Positions 22,453 through 34,384 are shown, counted from the first letter of the stretch. The stretch: 64,000 nucleotides of DNA from Artocarpus heterophyllus (GCA_025403435.1 CM046332.1:8115903-8179902); one strand, 5' to 3'. Made by a program: numbers and translations. Notes: generated from the letters alone by a model not told the origin.

Positions 22453-23242
22453 AATAATTGCAAAATGGATAGGAAATGGATGTGGGATTTTTTATTCTCT
22501 AGAGAGTATGTGAATGGTGTGGAAGAGTTCTTGGATTTTGCCAAAAGTCATGCCAATGGTGATAAAACTCGGTGTCCTTGTGTTCAATGTGGAAACCATA
22601 GATTGCATCCAATTCCAATTGTTAGAGGACATTTATTTCGAAATGGAATTATAAGTAGTTATCAAACGTGGCATTTTCATGGTGAGTCTAATTTCAATCC
22701 TACTTTACTAAGTAAAGAAAAGCAAGCTATTGTGGAGGATAATGTGGATGATCAAGACAATATGGTTGACATGGTCAATGATTTAGAAGAACACTTTATG
22801 CACCATCGGATTTATTTGAGACAATGATGAATGATGCAGAGACACCTGTGTATGAGGGGTGTACCAATTTCACTAAATTATCTACTTTAGTTAGAATATG
22901 GAATTTGAAAGCGTCGGGTGGGTAGTCAAATTCTAGTTTCACAAAGCTGTTAGAAATTTTAGGAAGGCTTCTACCAGAGGGTAATAAATTACCAACTAGT
23001 ATGTATGAGGCTAAGAAGACTTTGAGCACTTTGGGAATGGATTATGAGAAAATTCATGCTTGTGAAAATGATTGTGTTCTCTATCGGAATGAGTATGTGG
23101 ACAAGAATTATTGTCCAGTTTGTCAACAAGCGAGGTAGAAGAAAGGAAAGGAGCCAAAAGACAGCAAGAATGGAGTGCCAAAGAAAGTGTTATGGTACAT
23201 TCCACCGATACCATGTTTGAGGCATTTATTTGGAAACCCAGA
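22453..23242 (+). pseudogene. tnp2-like CACTA transposase, first part
   Basis: From MDRKWMWDFLFSREYVNGVE the first ~75 residues match the transposase-associated N-terminal domain of CACTA transposases, including CPCVQCGNHRLHP and TWHFHGES. A frameshift at about 22805-22827 leads into another frame with VYEGCTNFTKLSTLVRIWNL, ENDCVLYRNEYVDKNYCPVC and IPCLRHLFGNP, which are tnp2 landmarks. In-frame stops occur near 22922 and 23138. The coding sequence is cut at 23242 by element D and resumes at 32340. Confidence 0.9.
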
Positions 23243-23514
23243 TGTAACGCCCGAAATGAATTAAGTGATATTAGAATGCAAAATGGTGGATTAGTGTGCC
23301 ATAATGAATATTTTAAGCTTAATTTGATCATTTGGTGAAATTTTGAATTTAAAAGTTGTTTTAATTATTTTAATGATTCTTAACTATTTCTAATTATTTT
23401 AATTGCCATTTTGAATATTTGGAACAAAACCATTTGTCAGAAGTCGAATATATCCCGTTTTACAAAAACATGGGTGACACACGGTTTTTGCACAGTAAAA
23501 CCGTACATTCTCCC

Positions 23515-23620
23515 TCTATTTAATCTCTCCTCTCTCATTTTCTTTCGCTCACTATCGCTCATTCTCTCTCTCACTCTCCCTCTCTTTGTGTCTCTCTTTC
23601 TCTCCCAATCTCTCTCCAAA
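23515..23620 (+). promoter_or_regulatory. Putative TATA box and CT-rich leader in LTR D
   Basis: CTATTTAATC is followed by about 95 bp of TCTC/CTCT repeats. The same order (TATA-like site, then CT microsatellite) recurs at 495-600 (A), 30433-30550 (D 3' LTR) and, reversed, 51690-51810 (E). This suggests the core promoter and transcription start region of this LTR group. Confidence 0.5.
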
Positions 23621-24089
23621 TTTTTGAATCAAATCGAACCCAAAGCATCAGTTAGGGGATTTAAGGCTCAAAAATGTGATTGAGCAACCAAAAACACGAT
23701 TTAAAGCTTCAATTCAAGGTTAGTTTTCAAGTTTCAATACTTTTCTAAACTTTTCAATTTTCTCGGTATTTTGAAATTTAAGCTTATTTGAACTTAGAAA
23801 ACCTTTGATCTAAGTCAGGGAAACTTAGAACAACTAGAATCTAAGCTTTGTTTGAAGAAAAATGAATTTGAATCAAGATTTTTCATTTTTTTCATTTTTC
23901 TCCATTTTTAGATTTTCTTAGATTTTGTGTGCAAATCTTATTTTAAAGAGTTTAAAAGTGTTCTATCTTGTTTTTCTATCATCTATGATTGTTTCCCATG
24001 CCTAAGAACTGAGAAAAATAGGTCGAAATAAAGATTGGGGCTCGAGAGGCCGAGAACCCATGGCTGGAAAATTTTGAAATTTTTCAATT

Positions 24090-24253
24090 CGGCAGGCCAG
24101 ATTCAAGGGTTCGGTAGGCCCGATTCATATGTCTGGTAGGCCGAACCTAAAAAGTTTGGCAGACCGGACCTGTTCTCCGGTAGGCCGAATTGCACAGTTC
24201 GGCCAACTACAGTTTTGCGGGCCGAACCAAGGTGACCGGCAGGTCAACCGAAC
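24090..24253 (+). repeat. GGCAGGCC-type motif cluster in 5' LTR of D
   Basis: About seven units: TTCGGCAGGCCAGATT, TTCGGTAGGCCCGATT, TCTGGTAGGCCGAACC and others, at 20-27 bp spacing, about 570 bp downstream of the TATA-like site. Confidence 0.8.
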
Positions 24254-25434
24254 ATGGTGATATTTTGTGATTTTTCATCCATTTTTATTGTTTTGAACCC
24301 CGATTGAAATTCTAACTTAATAAAATGATTTTATGAATAAAAATGTCACACTAGGACGCCATGAACTAATTTAGCAACGTAGGATATCTTAAACTAGTTA
24401 CTGATAGACTTAGTTTTGTTTAAGGTCGTTCGGGGTTCCACGGAGCTAACGTATAGCGGACTGAGATTACAGTGAGGGACACCGACACGAGTATTGAGGT
24501 AGGACTTCTACCCCTTTCCTTTGGTAAACCAATTTCAAATAATTTTGGCTTTAAAAAGGGTTTTTATTAAAATATTTTTAACGGTTGATTGAAAAAGGAA
24601 ATTTTAACGGTTATTTTTATAAACTGTGGATTGAAGTGAATTTCATAATGAACTCCATAACAAATGTAAAGGAAAACACCTGGTAATGGGTTTTAAATAA
24701 TGATAGAAAGGAATATAAGGGCATGATGCCATATCAGAGATCGGGTCGTGTAGCGTGCGACCTTGGGGCCAGGTCTCGAAACCCAACTGAGCCACTATGA
24801 TGGTGTTATATATATGGTTTTCCCAAGAAAAGAAAATGATGTTCTTTCTGGTCGACCAATAAACGCTTTTGGGTAAGATTAATTCTGTTTATTTTTATTT
24901 ATTCAAGTTTTCTTCTTTAGTAATTTCTTGAATAATGAATTTTTTTTTAAAATTTAATGTTTTCTAAAATATAGTCCTACTGAGCCTTTGGCTCACATTT
25001 TATTTGTTTTAAAACTTTCCCCCTCTATGTGGATTTCAACTTAGGTTCAGAGAGGATTCCATAGACAGGACTCAGGAGCAATAGAAGGACCCAATAGGTT
25101 ATTTAAATTATAATATCAAGGCATGTAACAATTTAACTTTCTCTTTACTTGGACTGTGCTTGTAATATTATATTATCAGTACTATGTGTGTGCACAAGAC
25201 GTGGGTCAGTGGGACCCATTCTCGTTTCTTTTATTTCTTTGCATTTTCTTATCATTTACCTTGATATTGTTATTTGTTCAATCATTATAAATGCTTGTTT
25301 TAAAAAGGGCCTTTAAAATTTTTCATATTTTCATAATTATTTTAAATGCTTAAACTTACGTTTTACTAAAATTCTTATTAATTAGCTTAATAGACCCACC
25401 ACATCACCTCCTATACTTTGGGGGCGTGACAGAA

Positions 25435-25447
25435 TGGTAGTAGAGCT
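25435..25447 (+). other. Primer binding site of element D
   Basis: TGGTAGTAGAGCT lies 4 bp after the 5' LTR. It is a mutated form of TGGTATCAGAGCT (initiator-Met tRNA). Confidence 0.75.
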
Positions 25448-25536
25448 CAAGGTTATGAACCTTGGGAATTGTGCACACATAAGTACGACAATAAAATACC
25501 ACTGATAGTCCAAATTTTATTTTCAGAAGTGAGAGA

Positions 25537-26469
25537 ATGGCACCTAGACAACATTCGACAGCTGACATCGAGTTTGGAAATGATGAGGGCATGATGAGAG
25601 CCATGTTTACTGCATTTCGACAGATGGCAGCTAGGGCCAGGCTGGACGATTCTGATGTTAGTCGTCGACATACTTATTTTAAGGAATTTTGGCGTGCATC
25701 TATTCTAAATTTTGATGGGGACCCGCAAGTTGCAAAATATTGGCTGGACTCGATTGTGAAACACTTGGATACTCTTGGTGTGCCAGCTGAATATCATGTG
25801 GAGTTTACTGCATATAAGTTTGAAGGTGGTGCCAACACCTGGTGGAAGCAGGCTAAATGTTTGGAACGCAATAGTAACATCAGTTGGGACATGTTCGAGG
25901 AGTTGTTCTACGATCGATATTTTTCACAGGGGTATAGAGATCAGAAGGCAGCTGAATTCTACAGGTTGTAGTAGGGTGACTTATCAGTTCGGGAACATGA
26001 GGCAAGGTTTAATGAGCTATCCAGGTTTGCTCCATCGACAGTGGCATCGAAGCGCGAGAAATGTATTAAGTTTTAGGAAGGACTCAAGGCTCCTAATCGG
26101 TGACAAGAGGTTACTCTACGACTCAGGAATTTTGGTGAGCTTGTATCGTCAGCGATATCAGTGGAAAATGATTATACGCAGTATTGTGAGGGTGGAGCAA
26201 AGACGTCAGGAGGGCCTTAGAGGAGTGATAGGAAGAGCACCAGTAGCCGTCCAACTTTGGGAAAGAACAAACAGGGTGGCATGAATAGCGGCCGTAGCAG
26301 TTCATCAAGCAACGGGTGCAGCAACCCCTATAGTTTCCACTGTCATTATTGCCAGCAGCCAGGACACATCAAGAGGAATTGCCCGATCAGGAGCGCTCAT
26401 TTAAGATCTCAAACTAGAGAAGGTGCCAGTAGTCAGTATCATCCTCAAACCTTACCTCTGCCTCAGTAG
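25537..26469 (+). pseudogene. Element D gag
   Basis: Begins MAPRQHSTADIEFGNDEG. The gag core includes FWRASILNFDGDPQVAKYWL, NTWWKQAKCLERN and MFEELFYDRYFSQGYRDQKA. One frame runs through to a CCHC knuckle, CHYCQQPGHIKRNC (about 26340-26385), but is broken by TAG at 25969, 25972, 26074 and 26218 and by TGA at 26101. The TAG codons fall where relatives have Gln. Gag would assemble particles and bind the RNA. Confidence 0.9.
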
Positions 26470-27240
26470 TACCATTAGCTTTAGCTCCAATAGTTCTCTC
26501 TTCAGCAATCGCCATACTCAGCATAAGGACAGCAGCCGCAGAACTACCTACGCAACATCCCTCAATACCGAGCACCAAGTACAGCTAGCATGCAGTCGCC
26601 TCCATCATAGTAGTGTCGGCTGACTAATCCAGGACCTAGCAATGCTGGTAGAGGAAAAGGAAAAGCTCCAGTTCAGGTTCATGTAGTGACAACAAGGAGT
26701 TCGGATGCCCAGACCAGCAATGCGGTTGTCGATGGTATGAACCTAGTTTCTGAATCCTTAGCTGATGTTTTATTTGATACAAGTGCCACTCATTCTCTCA
26801 TTTCAAGTTATTTTTACATGCCTTGGGATTAGAGATAGAAGAGTTTGATGAACCCCTAGTTACAGCCTCACCCTCGGGCTGGGTGTGTGTGAATTGTGTA
26901 TGTAAAGCTTGTAAAATAAAGATTGCGGATGAGACTTTGAAAAGTGATTTGATTGTACTCCCCATGAGATCATATAATGTAATCCTAGGGATGGACTGGT
27001 TGTCCAAGTATAATACAGTTGTAGACTACCAACTTAGAAAAGTGACCCTAGTGTCTGATAGGGGGACGATGATCACTTACTAGGGTGGTGGTGATCGGTT
27101 AATGAGTCAGAGTCTCATGAAAACATGTCTTGGAGGGTGGAAGAAACTAGTTTGCTATGCCTTCTTTGCGAATTTAGAAATAGAGCCCTATGCTACAAGA
27201 AGAAATGCAGCAATCCCAGTAGTTGATGAGTATGAAGATG
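26470..27240 (+). pseudogene. Element D protease
   Basis: The active-site block reads LFDTSATHSLIS (Asp codon 26776-26778), so the usual Gly after Asp-Thr is replaced by Ser. Next comes a frame with VLPMRSYNVILGMDWLSKYN (to a TAG at 27081-27083), then [18 protein letters not shown] leading to RT. The Gly-to-Ser change and the stops would inactivate the protease. Confidence 0.83.
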
Positions 27241-28010
27241 TCTTCCCTGACGAGTTGCCAAGATTATCACCGCATTGGGAGATTGAATTTGGTATTGAGT
27301 TGCTTCCAAGAATAGCACCGATTTCAGTAGCACCTTACCAAATGGCGCCGGCAGAAATGAAAGAATTAAGAAAGCAATTTCAAGAGCTTGCTGATAAGGG
27401 GTATATCCAAAATAATATGTCACCGTGGGGAGCACCAGTTTTGTTCGCTAAGAAATATGATGGGACTCTCAGGTTGTGTATAGATTATCAACAGCTGAAT
27501 TAGGTCACGGTGAAGAATAAGTATCATTTTCCTAGGATTGATGAACTATTTGATCAGTTGGGAGGTTCATGGTATTTCTTGAAGATAGATTTACACTTGG
27601 GGCACTATCAGCTTAGGATAAAGGAGGAAGACATTCCCAAGACAACTTTCAAGACCCGGTATGGACACTTTGAGTGTCTGGTGATGCTATTTGGGTTGAC
27701 AAACACTCTGGCAGCTTTTATGGATTTGATGAATAGGATATTTAGGCCTTATCTGGATCAGTTTATGATCGTGTTCATCGATGATATTCTAGTGTATTTT
27801 AAGACTTGGGAAGAGCATGAGCAGCATCTCAGAATAATGCTTCAGACTCTGCGGGAGCACCAGTTGTACGCCAAGAAAGAAAAGTGTGAGTTTTGGTTAA
27901 CAGAAGTTAAGTTTCTGGGTCATGTTACTCCGAGCATGGTATTTCAGTGGATCCGTCAAAGATATAAGCAATAGTGGAATGGGAATAGCAGAGGAATGTA
28001 GCAAAAATCT
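27241..28010 (+). pseudogene. Element D reverse transcriptase
   Basis: 27102-27503 ends with [16 protein letters not shown] and [11 protein letters not shown] before a TAG at 27501. 27510-27974 carries [36 protein letters not shown] and the catalytic box FIDDILVY (Asp codons 27780-27785). A frameshift near 27930 follows the EVKFLGHV motif. Order and motifs are standard for Ty3/gypsy RT. Confidence 0.9.
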
Positions 28011-28700
28011 TAGTTTCTTAGGTCTTGCTAGGTACTACAGAAAATTTGTAAAGAATTTTTTGAAGATGGCAGTTCTGTTGACAAGATTGATCAGGAAAAA
28101 TGTTAGGTTTGAGTGGGATGAAGAATGTGAGCTCACTTTTTAGGAATTGAAGAATCGGTTGACTTTTGCACTAGTATTGGTTATTCCCAACAGTGATAAG
28201 CCATATGAGGTTTATATAGATGCTTTAGGGCATGGACTTCGATGTGTATTGATGTAACATGGATGCGTGGTGGCATATGGATTGAGACAGCTACGACCCC
28301 ATGAGCATAATTATCCTATGCACGATTTGGAGCTCACAATGGTGATTCACGAGCTGAAGATCTAGAGATGCTATTTGTATGGGGTAACATTTTAGGTTTT
28401 CTCTGATCATAAGAGTTTGAGGTATCTGTTCACTCAAAGGGATATCAACTTGAGGCAGCGAAGATGGATGGAGTACATGAAGGATTATGATTTCATGCTA
28501 CAGTACCATCTTGGAAAGCTAATGTAGTCACAGATGCGCTTAGCAGGAAATCTTTAGGAATTCTCACTTGTTTGGCTCTTGAAGATTGGAAAAGAGATGC
28601 GACAGTGAGTGAGTACAGACTACAGTATTATGAAGACTATGATCGAGCTTCGGTGTACCATATGGAGACAACCCTAGCTCTTATTCAGATGGTGAAACAG
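28011..28700 (+). pseudogene. Element D RNase H
   Basis: Contains LARYYRKFVKNF and LTRLIRKNVRFEWDEECE (RT connection), then, past a TAG at 28141, a YIDALGHG-type RNase H start (normally DAS), [20 protein letters not shown] and a DALSRKS end. Stops lie at 28141, 28255, 28360 and 28393. It would degrade the RNA strand of the RNA-DNA hybrid in an intact element. Confidence 0.82.
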
Positions 28701-29896
28701 AATCAGTGACAGGATCAGCATCTGTAGGGAATTTGGACCAAATTCAAGACGGAGAGCAATTTGAAGAATGGAAGATTCATGCAGAGGGATCGTTGTACTT
28801 TCAGGGGCACCTAGCAGTTCCAGCAATAGTAGAGGTGATGAAATCCGTTATGGATGAAGCCCACAAGTCATAGTTCACCATTCATCCAGGGAGCACAAAG
28901 ATGTATCATGATTTGAAGAGGCAATATTGGTGGAGAGGTACGAAGGACATCCGAGAATACATGGCCAAGTGTGCGATGTGTCTTTAGGTGAAAGTTGAGC
29001 ATCAAAAGCCTACAGGTCAGCTTCAGCAGCTTCCTATTCCAAGGTGTAAATAGGAGCACACGACGATGGATTTTCTTACCGGTTTGCCAAGAACAGAGCA
29101 AAGGCATAATGCAATTTGGGTCATGGTCGACAAGTTAATGAAATCGGCACATTTCATCCTGTTTAGGTCAACATGTTCGAGGAGAGTTCTTAGAGAATTG
29201 TACCTACAGAACATAGTGCGATTGCACGGAGTTCCTTTGTTTATCACATCTGATAGAGACACCAGGTTCAATGCTAAGTACTGGAAGAGCTTTCAGGAGG
29301 CTTTAGGTACATATTTAAGTTTTAATATGGCATGTCATCCTCAGACCGATAGGTAATCTGAGCAAGTTATTCAAATTCTTGAGGACATGTTACATGCTTG
29401 TGCATTAGACTTCGGCAGGAACTAGAAGAAATATTTGCATCTAGTAGAGTTTGCATACAACAACAGCTACCAAGCAAGCATTGGCATGGCACCGTTTGAG
29501 GCGCTGTATGGACGACCCTGTCGGTCACCAGTGTGTTGGGCATAACTGGAAGACAGGATTTATTTTGGGCCAGATGAGATTCGTAATAGCAACAAGAAAG
29601 TTGCCGTAATTTGAAATTGATTGAAGGCAGCTTAGAGTCGACAAAAGAGTTATGCGGATAGAAGACGTCGACCCTTGGAATTTGCGATAAAAGATTTTGC
29701 TCTGTTGAAAGTATTGCCTCGTAAAGGCATTATACGGTTCAGAGTAAGTGGTAAGCTTGCACCGAGATATGTTGGACCGTTCGAGATCACTCAGTGTGTT
29801 GGTGTGGCCGCTTATTGGCTCAACCTTCCCCCTAAACTTTATCATGTTCATGATGTGTTCCACGTGTCGATGCTTAAGAAGTTTTTGCCTGAGTAG
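28701..29896 (+). pseudogene. Element D integrase
   Basis: Zinc-binding region: HPGSTKMYHDLKRQYWW and KCAMCL (28880-28985). Core: MDFLTGLPRT (29066), ITSDRDTRFNAKYW, and the Glu region after HPQTDR (29340-29360). 29675-29896 is the C-terminal DNA-binding part, with [20 protein letters not shown] and [13 protein letters not shown]. Stops lie at 28985 (TAG), about 29047, 29353 and 29422. Integrase would insert the cDNA; this copy cannot be translated through. Confidence 0.88.
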
Positions 29897-30110
29897 AGTA
29901 AAATAGTTTCATTTCATGATGTATAGGTTCGGGAAGAAATGATGTACGAGGAAGTGCTGATTCAGATTATTGATTGGAAAGTGACCAGCTTGCATCATCG
30001 TGATATACCATTAGTGAAGGTCGTGTGGTAGCATCACGGGGTTGATGAAGCCACTTTGGAATTAGAGTCCAGCATGCGGGAGTTGTATCCGCATCTGTTT
30101 TGTTTCTAAA
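29897..30110 (+). pseudogene. Element D chromodomain tail
   Basis: Read through TAG codons at 29894, 29924 and 30029, the sequence gives a YEEVLIQIIDWKV block and a HHGVDEATLELESSMRELYP ending. This is the chromodomain found at the C-terminus of chromovirus integrases. In that family it targets insertion to heterochromatin. Confidence 0.82.
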
Positions 30111-30140
30111 CTAATATGTAAATTTCGAGGGTGAAATTTT

Positions 30141-30158
30141 CTTTTAGGGGTCGAAAGT
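30141..30158 (+). other. Polypurine tract of element D
   Basis: CTTTTAGGGGTCGAAAGT directly before the 3' LTR, after the conserved aatttcgagggtgaaatt block. Confidence 0.82.
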
Positions 30159-32339
30159 TGTAACGCCCTGAAATGAATTAAGTGATATTAGAACGTAAAA
30201 TGGTGGATTAGTGTGCCATAACGAATATTTTAAACTTAATTTGATCATTTGGTGAAATTATGAATTTAGAAGTTGTTTTTATTATTTTAATGATTCTTAA
30301 CTATTTCTAATTATTTTAATTGCCATTTTTAATATTTGGAACAAAACCATTTGTCAGAAGTCAAATATATCCCGTTTTACAAAAACGTGGGTGGCACACG
30401 ATTTTTGCATAATAAAACCGCCCATTCTCCCTCTATTTAATCTCTCCTTTCTCATTTTCTCTCCCTCACTCTCACTCATTCTCTCTCTCACTCTCCCTCT
30501 CGCTTGTCTCTCCCTCCCTCTGTGTCTCTCTTTCTCTCTCAATCTTTCTCCAAATTTTTGAATCAAATCGAGCTCCAAGCATCAGTTAGGTGAATTTGAG
30601 GTTCGAAAACATGATTGAGCAACCAAAAACGTGATTTGAAGCTTCGATTTGAGGTTAGTTTTCAAGTTTCAAAACTTTTCTAAAATTTTCAATTTTCTTG
30701 GTATTTTGAAATTTAAGCTTATTTGAACTTAGAAAACCTTTGATCTAAGTTAGGGAAACTAATAAAAACTAGAATCTAAGCTTTGTTTGAAGAAAAATGA
30801 ATTCGAATCAAGATTTTTCATTTTTCTCCATTTTTCTTGGATTTTGTGTGCAAATCTTGATTAAATGAGTTTAAAAGTTTTTTATCTTGTTTTTCTATCA
30901 TCTATGATTGTTTCCCATGCCTAAAAACTGAAAAAAACAGGTCGAAATGAAGATTGGGGCTTAGAAAGTTGAGAACCCGTGGCTAAAAAATTCTAGAATT
31001 TTTCAGTTCGGCAGCTAGATTTAAGTATTTGACAAGCAGGATTCATACATCTGGCAGGCTTACACAGAAAAAGTTTAGCTGAGTGGACCTATTCTCCGAC
31101 AAGCTGAACTACACAGTTCGACCGGCTGAACTAGGGTGACCGGCAGGCCGATCAAGCATGATGAGATTTTGTGATTTTTCATCCGTTTTTACTGTTTTGA
31201 ACCCCGATAGAAATTCCAACTTAATAAAATGATTTTATGAATACTATGGCACACTAGGACACCATGAACTAGTGTAGCAATGTAGGATATCTTAAACTAG
31301 TTACTGATAGACCTAGTTTTATTTAAGGTCGTTTGGAGTTCCGCGGAGCTAACATATAGCGGATCGAGATTACGGTGAGGGACACCGGCATGAGTATTGA
31401 GTTAGGACTTCTACCCCTTTCCTTTGGTAAACCAATTTCAAATGATTTTGGCTTTAAAAAGGGTTTTTATTAAAATATTTTCAATGGTTGATTGAAAAAG
31501 AAAATTTTATCAGTTATTTTTATAAACCGTGGATTAAGGTGAATTTTATAATGAACTCCATAACAAATGTAAATGAAAACACCTGGTAGTGGGTTTTAAA
31601 TAATGATAGAAAGGAATATAAGGGCATGATGCCATATCAGAGATCGGGTCGTGTAGCGTGCGACCTTGGGGACAGGTCCCGAAACCTAGCTGGGCTACTA
31701 CCGTGGTGTTATATGTATGGTTTGCCTAGGAAAAGAAAATGATGTTCTTTTTGGTCAATCAATAAATTGTTTTGGGTAAGATTGATTCTGTTTATTTTTA
31801 TTTATTCAAGTTTTCTTCTTTAGTAATTTCTTGAATAATGAAACTTCTTTTTTTTTTTAATTTAATATTTCCTAAAATATAGTCCTACTAAGCCTTTTGC
31901 TCATAGTTTATTTGTTTTAAAACTTTCCCCCTCTAGGTGGATTTTAGCTTAGGTTCAGAGAGGATTCCACAGACAAGACTCAAGAGCAATAGAAGGACCT
32001 AGTAGGTTATTTAAATTGTAATATCAAGGCATGTAACAATTTAACTTTCTCTTTACTTGGACTGTGGTTGTAATATTATATTGTCAGTACTATGTGTGTG
32101 CATAAGACGTGGGTCAGTGGGACCCATTCTTGTTTCTTTTATTTCTTTGCATTTTCTTATCATTAACCTTGATATTCTTATTTGTTCAATCATTATAAAT
32201 GCTTGTTTTAAAAAGGGGCTTTAAAATTTTCCATATTTTCATAATTAATTAAAATGCTTAAGCTTACGCTTTACTAAAATTCCTATTAATTAGCTTAATA
32301 GACCCACCATGTCACCTCTTGTACTTTGGGGGTGTGACA
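30159..32339 (+). repeat. 3' LTR of element D
   Basis: TGTAACGCCC to GGGTGTGACA, 2181 bp, collinear with 23243-25431. Its GGCAGGCC-type cluster (31005-31165) is much more decayed than in the 5' LTR, with units such as TTCGGCAGCTAGA and CCGACAAGCTGAA. Confidence 0.93.
31005..31165 (+). repeat. Decayed GGCAGGCC-type cluster in 3' LTR of D
   Basis: About seven units at the positions of those in 24090-24253. Only the last (CCGGCAGGCCGATC) is near consensus. The two LTRs were identical at insertion, so the differences mark change since then. Confidence 0.7.
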
Positions 32340-33170
32340 CCAGAACATGACAAGAATTTGACATGGCATCATGACAAACGGGTGGATGATGGTATGCTTA
32401 GACACCCGACAGATTCACCACAATGGAAGACTTTTGAAGCTGATCATCCCAACTTTAGTACGGATCCAAAAAACATACATTTCGCTTTATCGACGGATGG
32501 AATGAACCCACATAGTAACATGAGTAGTAGGCATAGCACTTGGCCCGTAATACTTGTTAACTATAATCTCCCTCCAAAGATGTGCATGAAGCGGAAGTTT
32601 TTAATGTTGTCTTTATTGATTTTAGGTCCTCATCAACCAGGCAATGGCATTGATGTATACTTAGCACCGTTAATCGATGACCTTAAAAAGTTGTAGGAAA
32701 ATGGAGTTGAAGTTAGAGATGCTTATCGAAAAGAGACATTCACACTCCGTGCAATGTTGATATGGACAATTAACGACTTCCTCGCATATGGCAATTTATC
32801 TAGTTATTCAGTGAAGAGTTCTATTGGCTGTCCTATTTGCATGATGGAAACGTCTCACAAACGGTTGAAGAATGGTAAGAAAACCATTTTTCTTGGTCAT
32901 AAAAGATGGTTTCCAAGAGATCATTGCTACCACAAACAAAAGAAAGCCTTTGTTGGCAACAGCAAAGAAAGAGACCCTCCTCGCCCTTTGATAGGTGAAC
33001 AAATATTTGAAATGGCAAAAGATATAAGAGTCGTATTCGGTAAGAGAAAGCGAGGTAAGGACGAGCCGCCAAATGATGGACCATGGAAAAAAAGATCAAT
33101 CTTCTTTGATCTTCCTTACTGGAAGACACTTTTTGAAAGATATATGAAGGTTTTGAGGGCTATGTGAAGA
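32340..33170 (+). pseudogene. tnp2-like CACTA transposase, second part
   Basis: Resumes the frame cut at 23242, with LTWHHDKRVDDGMLRHPTDS, then FALSTDGMNPHSNMSSRHST and WPVILVNYNLPP. This is the core of the plant tnp2 transposase family (Transposase_21 in Pfam). A stop lies near 32694. The frame continues with LRAMLIWTINDFLAYGNLS, GCPICMMETSHKRLKNGKK and FLGHKRWFP. It ends after IFFDLPYWKTLFERYMKVLR, where the usual DVMHIEKNVC-type region is missing. This suggests an internal deletion. Confidence 0.9.
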
Positions 33171-33560
33171 ATCAAAATAGGCTAGAGGGATGTATTGTAG
33201 AAAGTTACATGGCCGAGGAATGTGTTGAATTTTTCTCCAAGTACCTATCTAATGTGGACACAATTGGGGTGCCAAAGACTATAAATATTAAGGCTAGGGG
33301 ACTATCTACGGGTAATTCTTCATCAGTAAATTGATAGGAGCGGGAACAAGCTTATCTTTATGTCTTGCACAATGCTAATGAAGTGGAGCCTTTCATTGAG
33401 GCTCACATGAATGAATTAAAAAAAGCATACCTAAAAAGAGCACGAAATGAGAAGTGGTTGCAAGATGAACACAACCGGACCTTTCGGTTATGGATTAGAG
33501 CACACATCTATGGCAACTGCTCCACATCACAAGATGGAGGCATGTCATAGGAGTTGAAGA
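33171..33560 (+). pseudogene. CACTA1 transposase C-terminal domain (DUF4218-like), partial
   Basis: Contains GCIVESYMAEECVEFFSKYL, then, after a stop (about 33333), AYLYVLHNANEVEPFIEAHM and WLQDEHNRTFRLWIRAHIYG, as in the DUF4218 region that follows the transposase core in plant CACTA proteins. Its N-terminal half is absent. Confidence 0.75.
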
Positions 33561-34090
33561 ACCTAGCTAGAGGACAGTCGTCGGTAGTTACAAGGTATAC
33601 GTCATATTTCATTAATGGTTATACTTTCTACACTCGCGAAAGAGATGAGAAGCATCTGGTGCAAAATATGGTGTGACTCTCCATGCTGAGGCTATGCATA
33701 TTGCCTCTGCCAAGGACAAGAATCTGGTATATGGGACCATTAACTACTTTGGTTTCATTGAAGATATTTGGGAACTTTATTATGGGGGATTATGCATAGC
33801 ACTTTTTAAGTACAAGTGGGCCGACAATAATTGTGTTAAGAACGACGATGATGGCATCACGGTGGTTGACTTTAGAATATTGGGATATAGGAATGATCCC
33901 TTCATTATAACATCACATGCAATCCAAGTTTTTTATACTACAGATTCCCAAGACATGGAGTTGTCTCTAGTCGTCCCAACAAAGCCAAGAATAGTTATCG
34001 ATGGTGAAGAAGTTGATGACGATTGCGCAGAGACATCCCTTCATTCACAAAGGGATTGCCATTGGTTGAAGAGATAGATAATTTTGAAGA
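33561..34090 (+). pseudogene. CACTA1 transposase end (DUF4216-like)
   Basis: The open stretch 33673-34077 includes YGTINYFGFIEDIWELYYGG, ALFKYKWADNNCVKNDDDGI and DPFIITSHAIQVFYTTDSQD. These fit the DUF4216 domain at the C-terminus of plant tnp2-type genes. The frame ends at 34077; nearby downstream sequence (EDDVSHLLREDVEWI in another frame) is likely the original tail. Function unknown. Confidence 0.78.
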
Positions 34091-34384
34091 TGATGTTTCG
34101 CACTTGCTTCGTGAAGATGTGGAATGGATATGTATTAAGGAACCAATGAAAAAAAAAAGATAAAAAGATGAGCATCAATAAACCAATTTATGTTAATTTA
34201 CTTTTAACATTTTTCTTTAAATTATTTCATTTTTCAATCTTTCTTTTCAGGTTTTGTATATCTATTTATAGTTAAAGTTGTAGTGAAAAAAGAGATAAAG
34301 TATACATGATTCTGGGCCATTGGATACTTAACATGTTGGTTGGCCACCCTAGGCAGCAAAGAATATTATTATGTGTAAGAAATG
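34091..34384. other. Spacer between the two CACTA1 genes
   Basis: AT-rich sequence with no coding signal, presumably the 3' end of the tnp2 transcription unit. Confidence 0.4.

Larger units (their letters stand above)
23243..25431 (+). repeat. 5' LTR of element D
   Basis: Starts TGTAACGCCC and ends GGGGCGTGACA; 2189 bp. Features in order: an AT-rich upstream part, a CTATTTAATC TATA-like site (23516-23525), a CT-rich leader (23525-23620), a GGCAGGCC-type cluster (24090-24253), and a terminator-like distal half containing TAGTCCTACTGAGCC. Confidence 0.93.
23243..32339 (+). mobile_element. Ty3/gypsy chromovirus D, nested in the tnp2 gene of CACTA1
   Basis: Complete in structure: 5' LTR 23243-25431, primer site, gag, protease, RT, RNase H, integrase, chromodomain, polypurine tract and 3' LTR 30159-32339. 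A perfect 5-bp target duplication, CCAGA, lies at 23238-23242 and 32340-32344. Joining the flanks restores a continuous tnp2 frame across the site. Its LTRs belong with those of A and E. At least a dozen in-frame stops make it non-autonomous. Confidence 0.95.
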
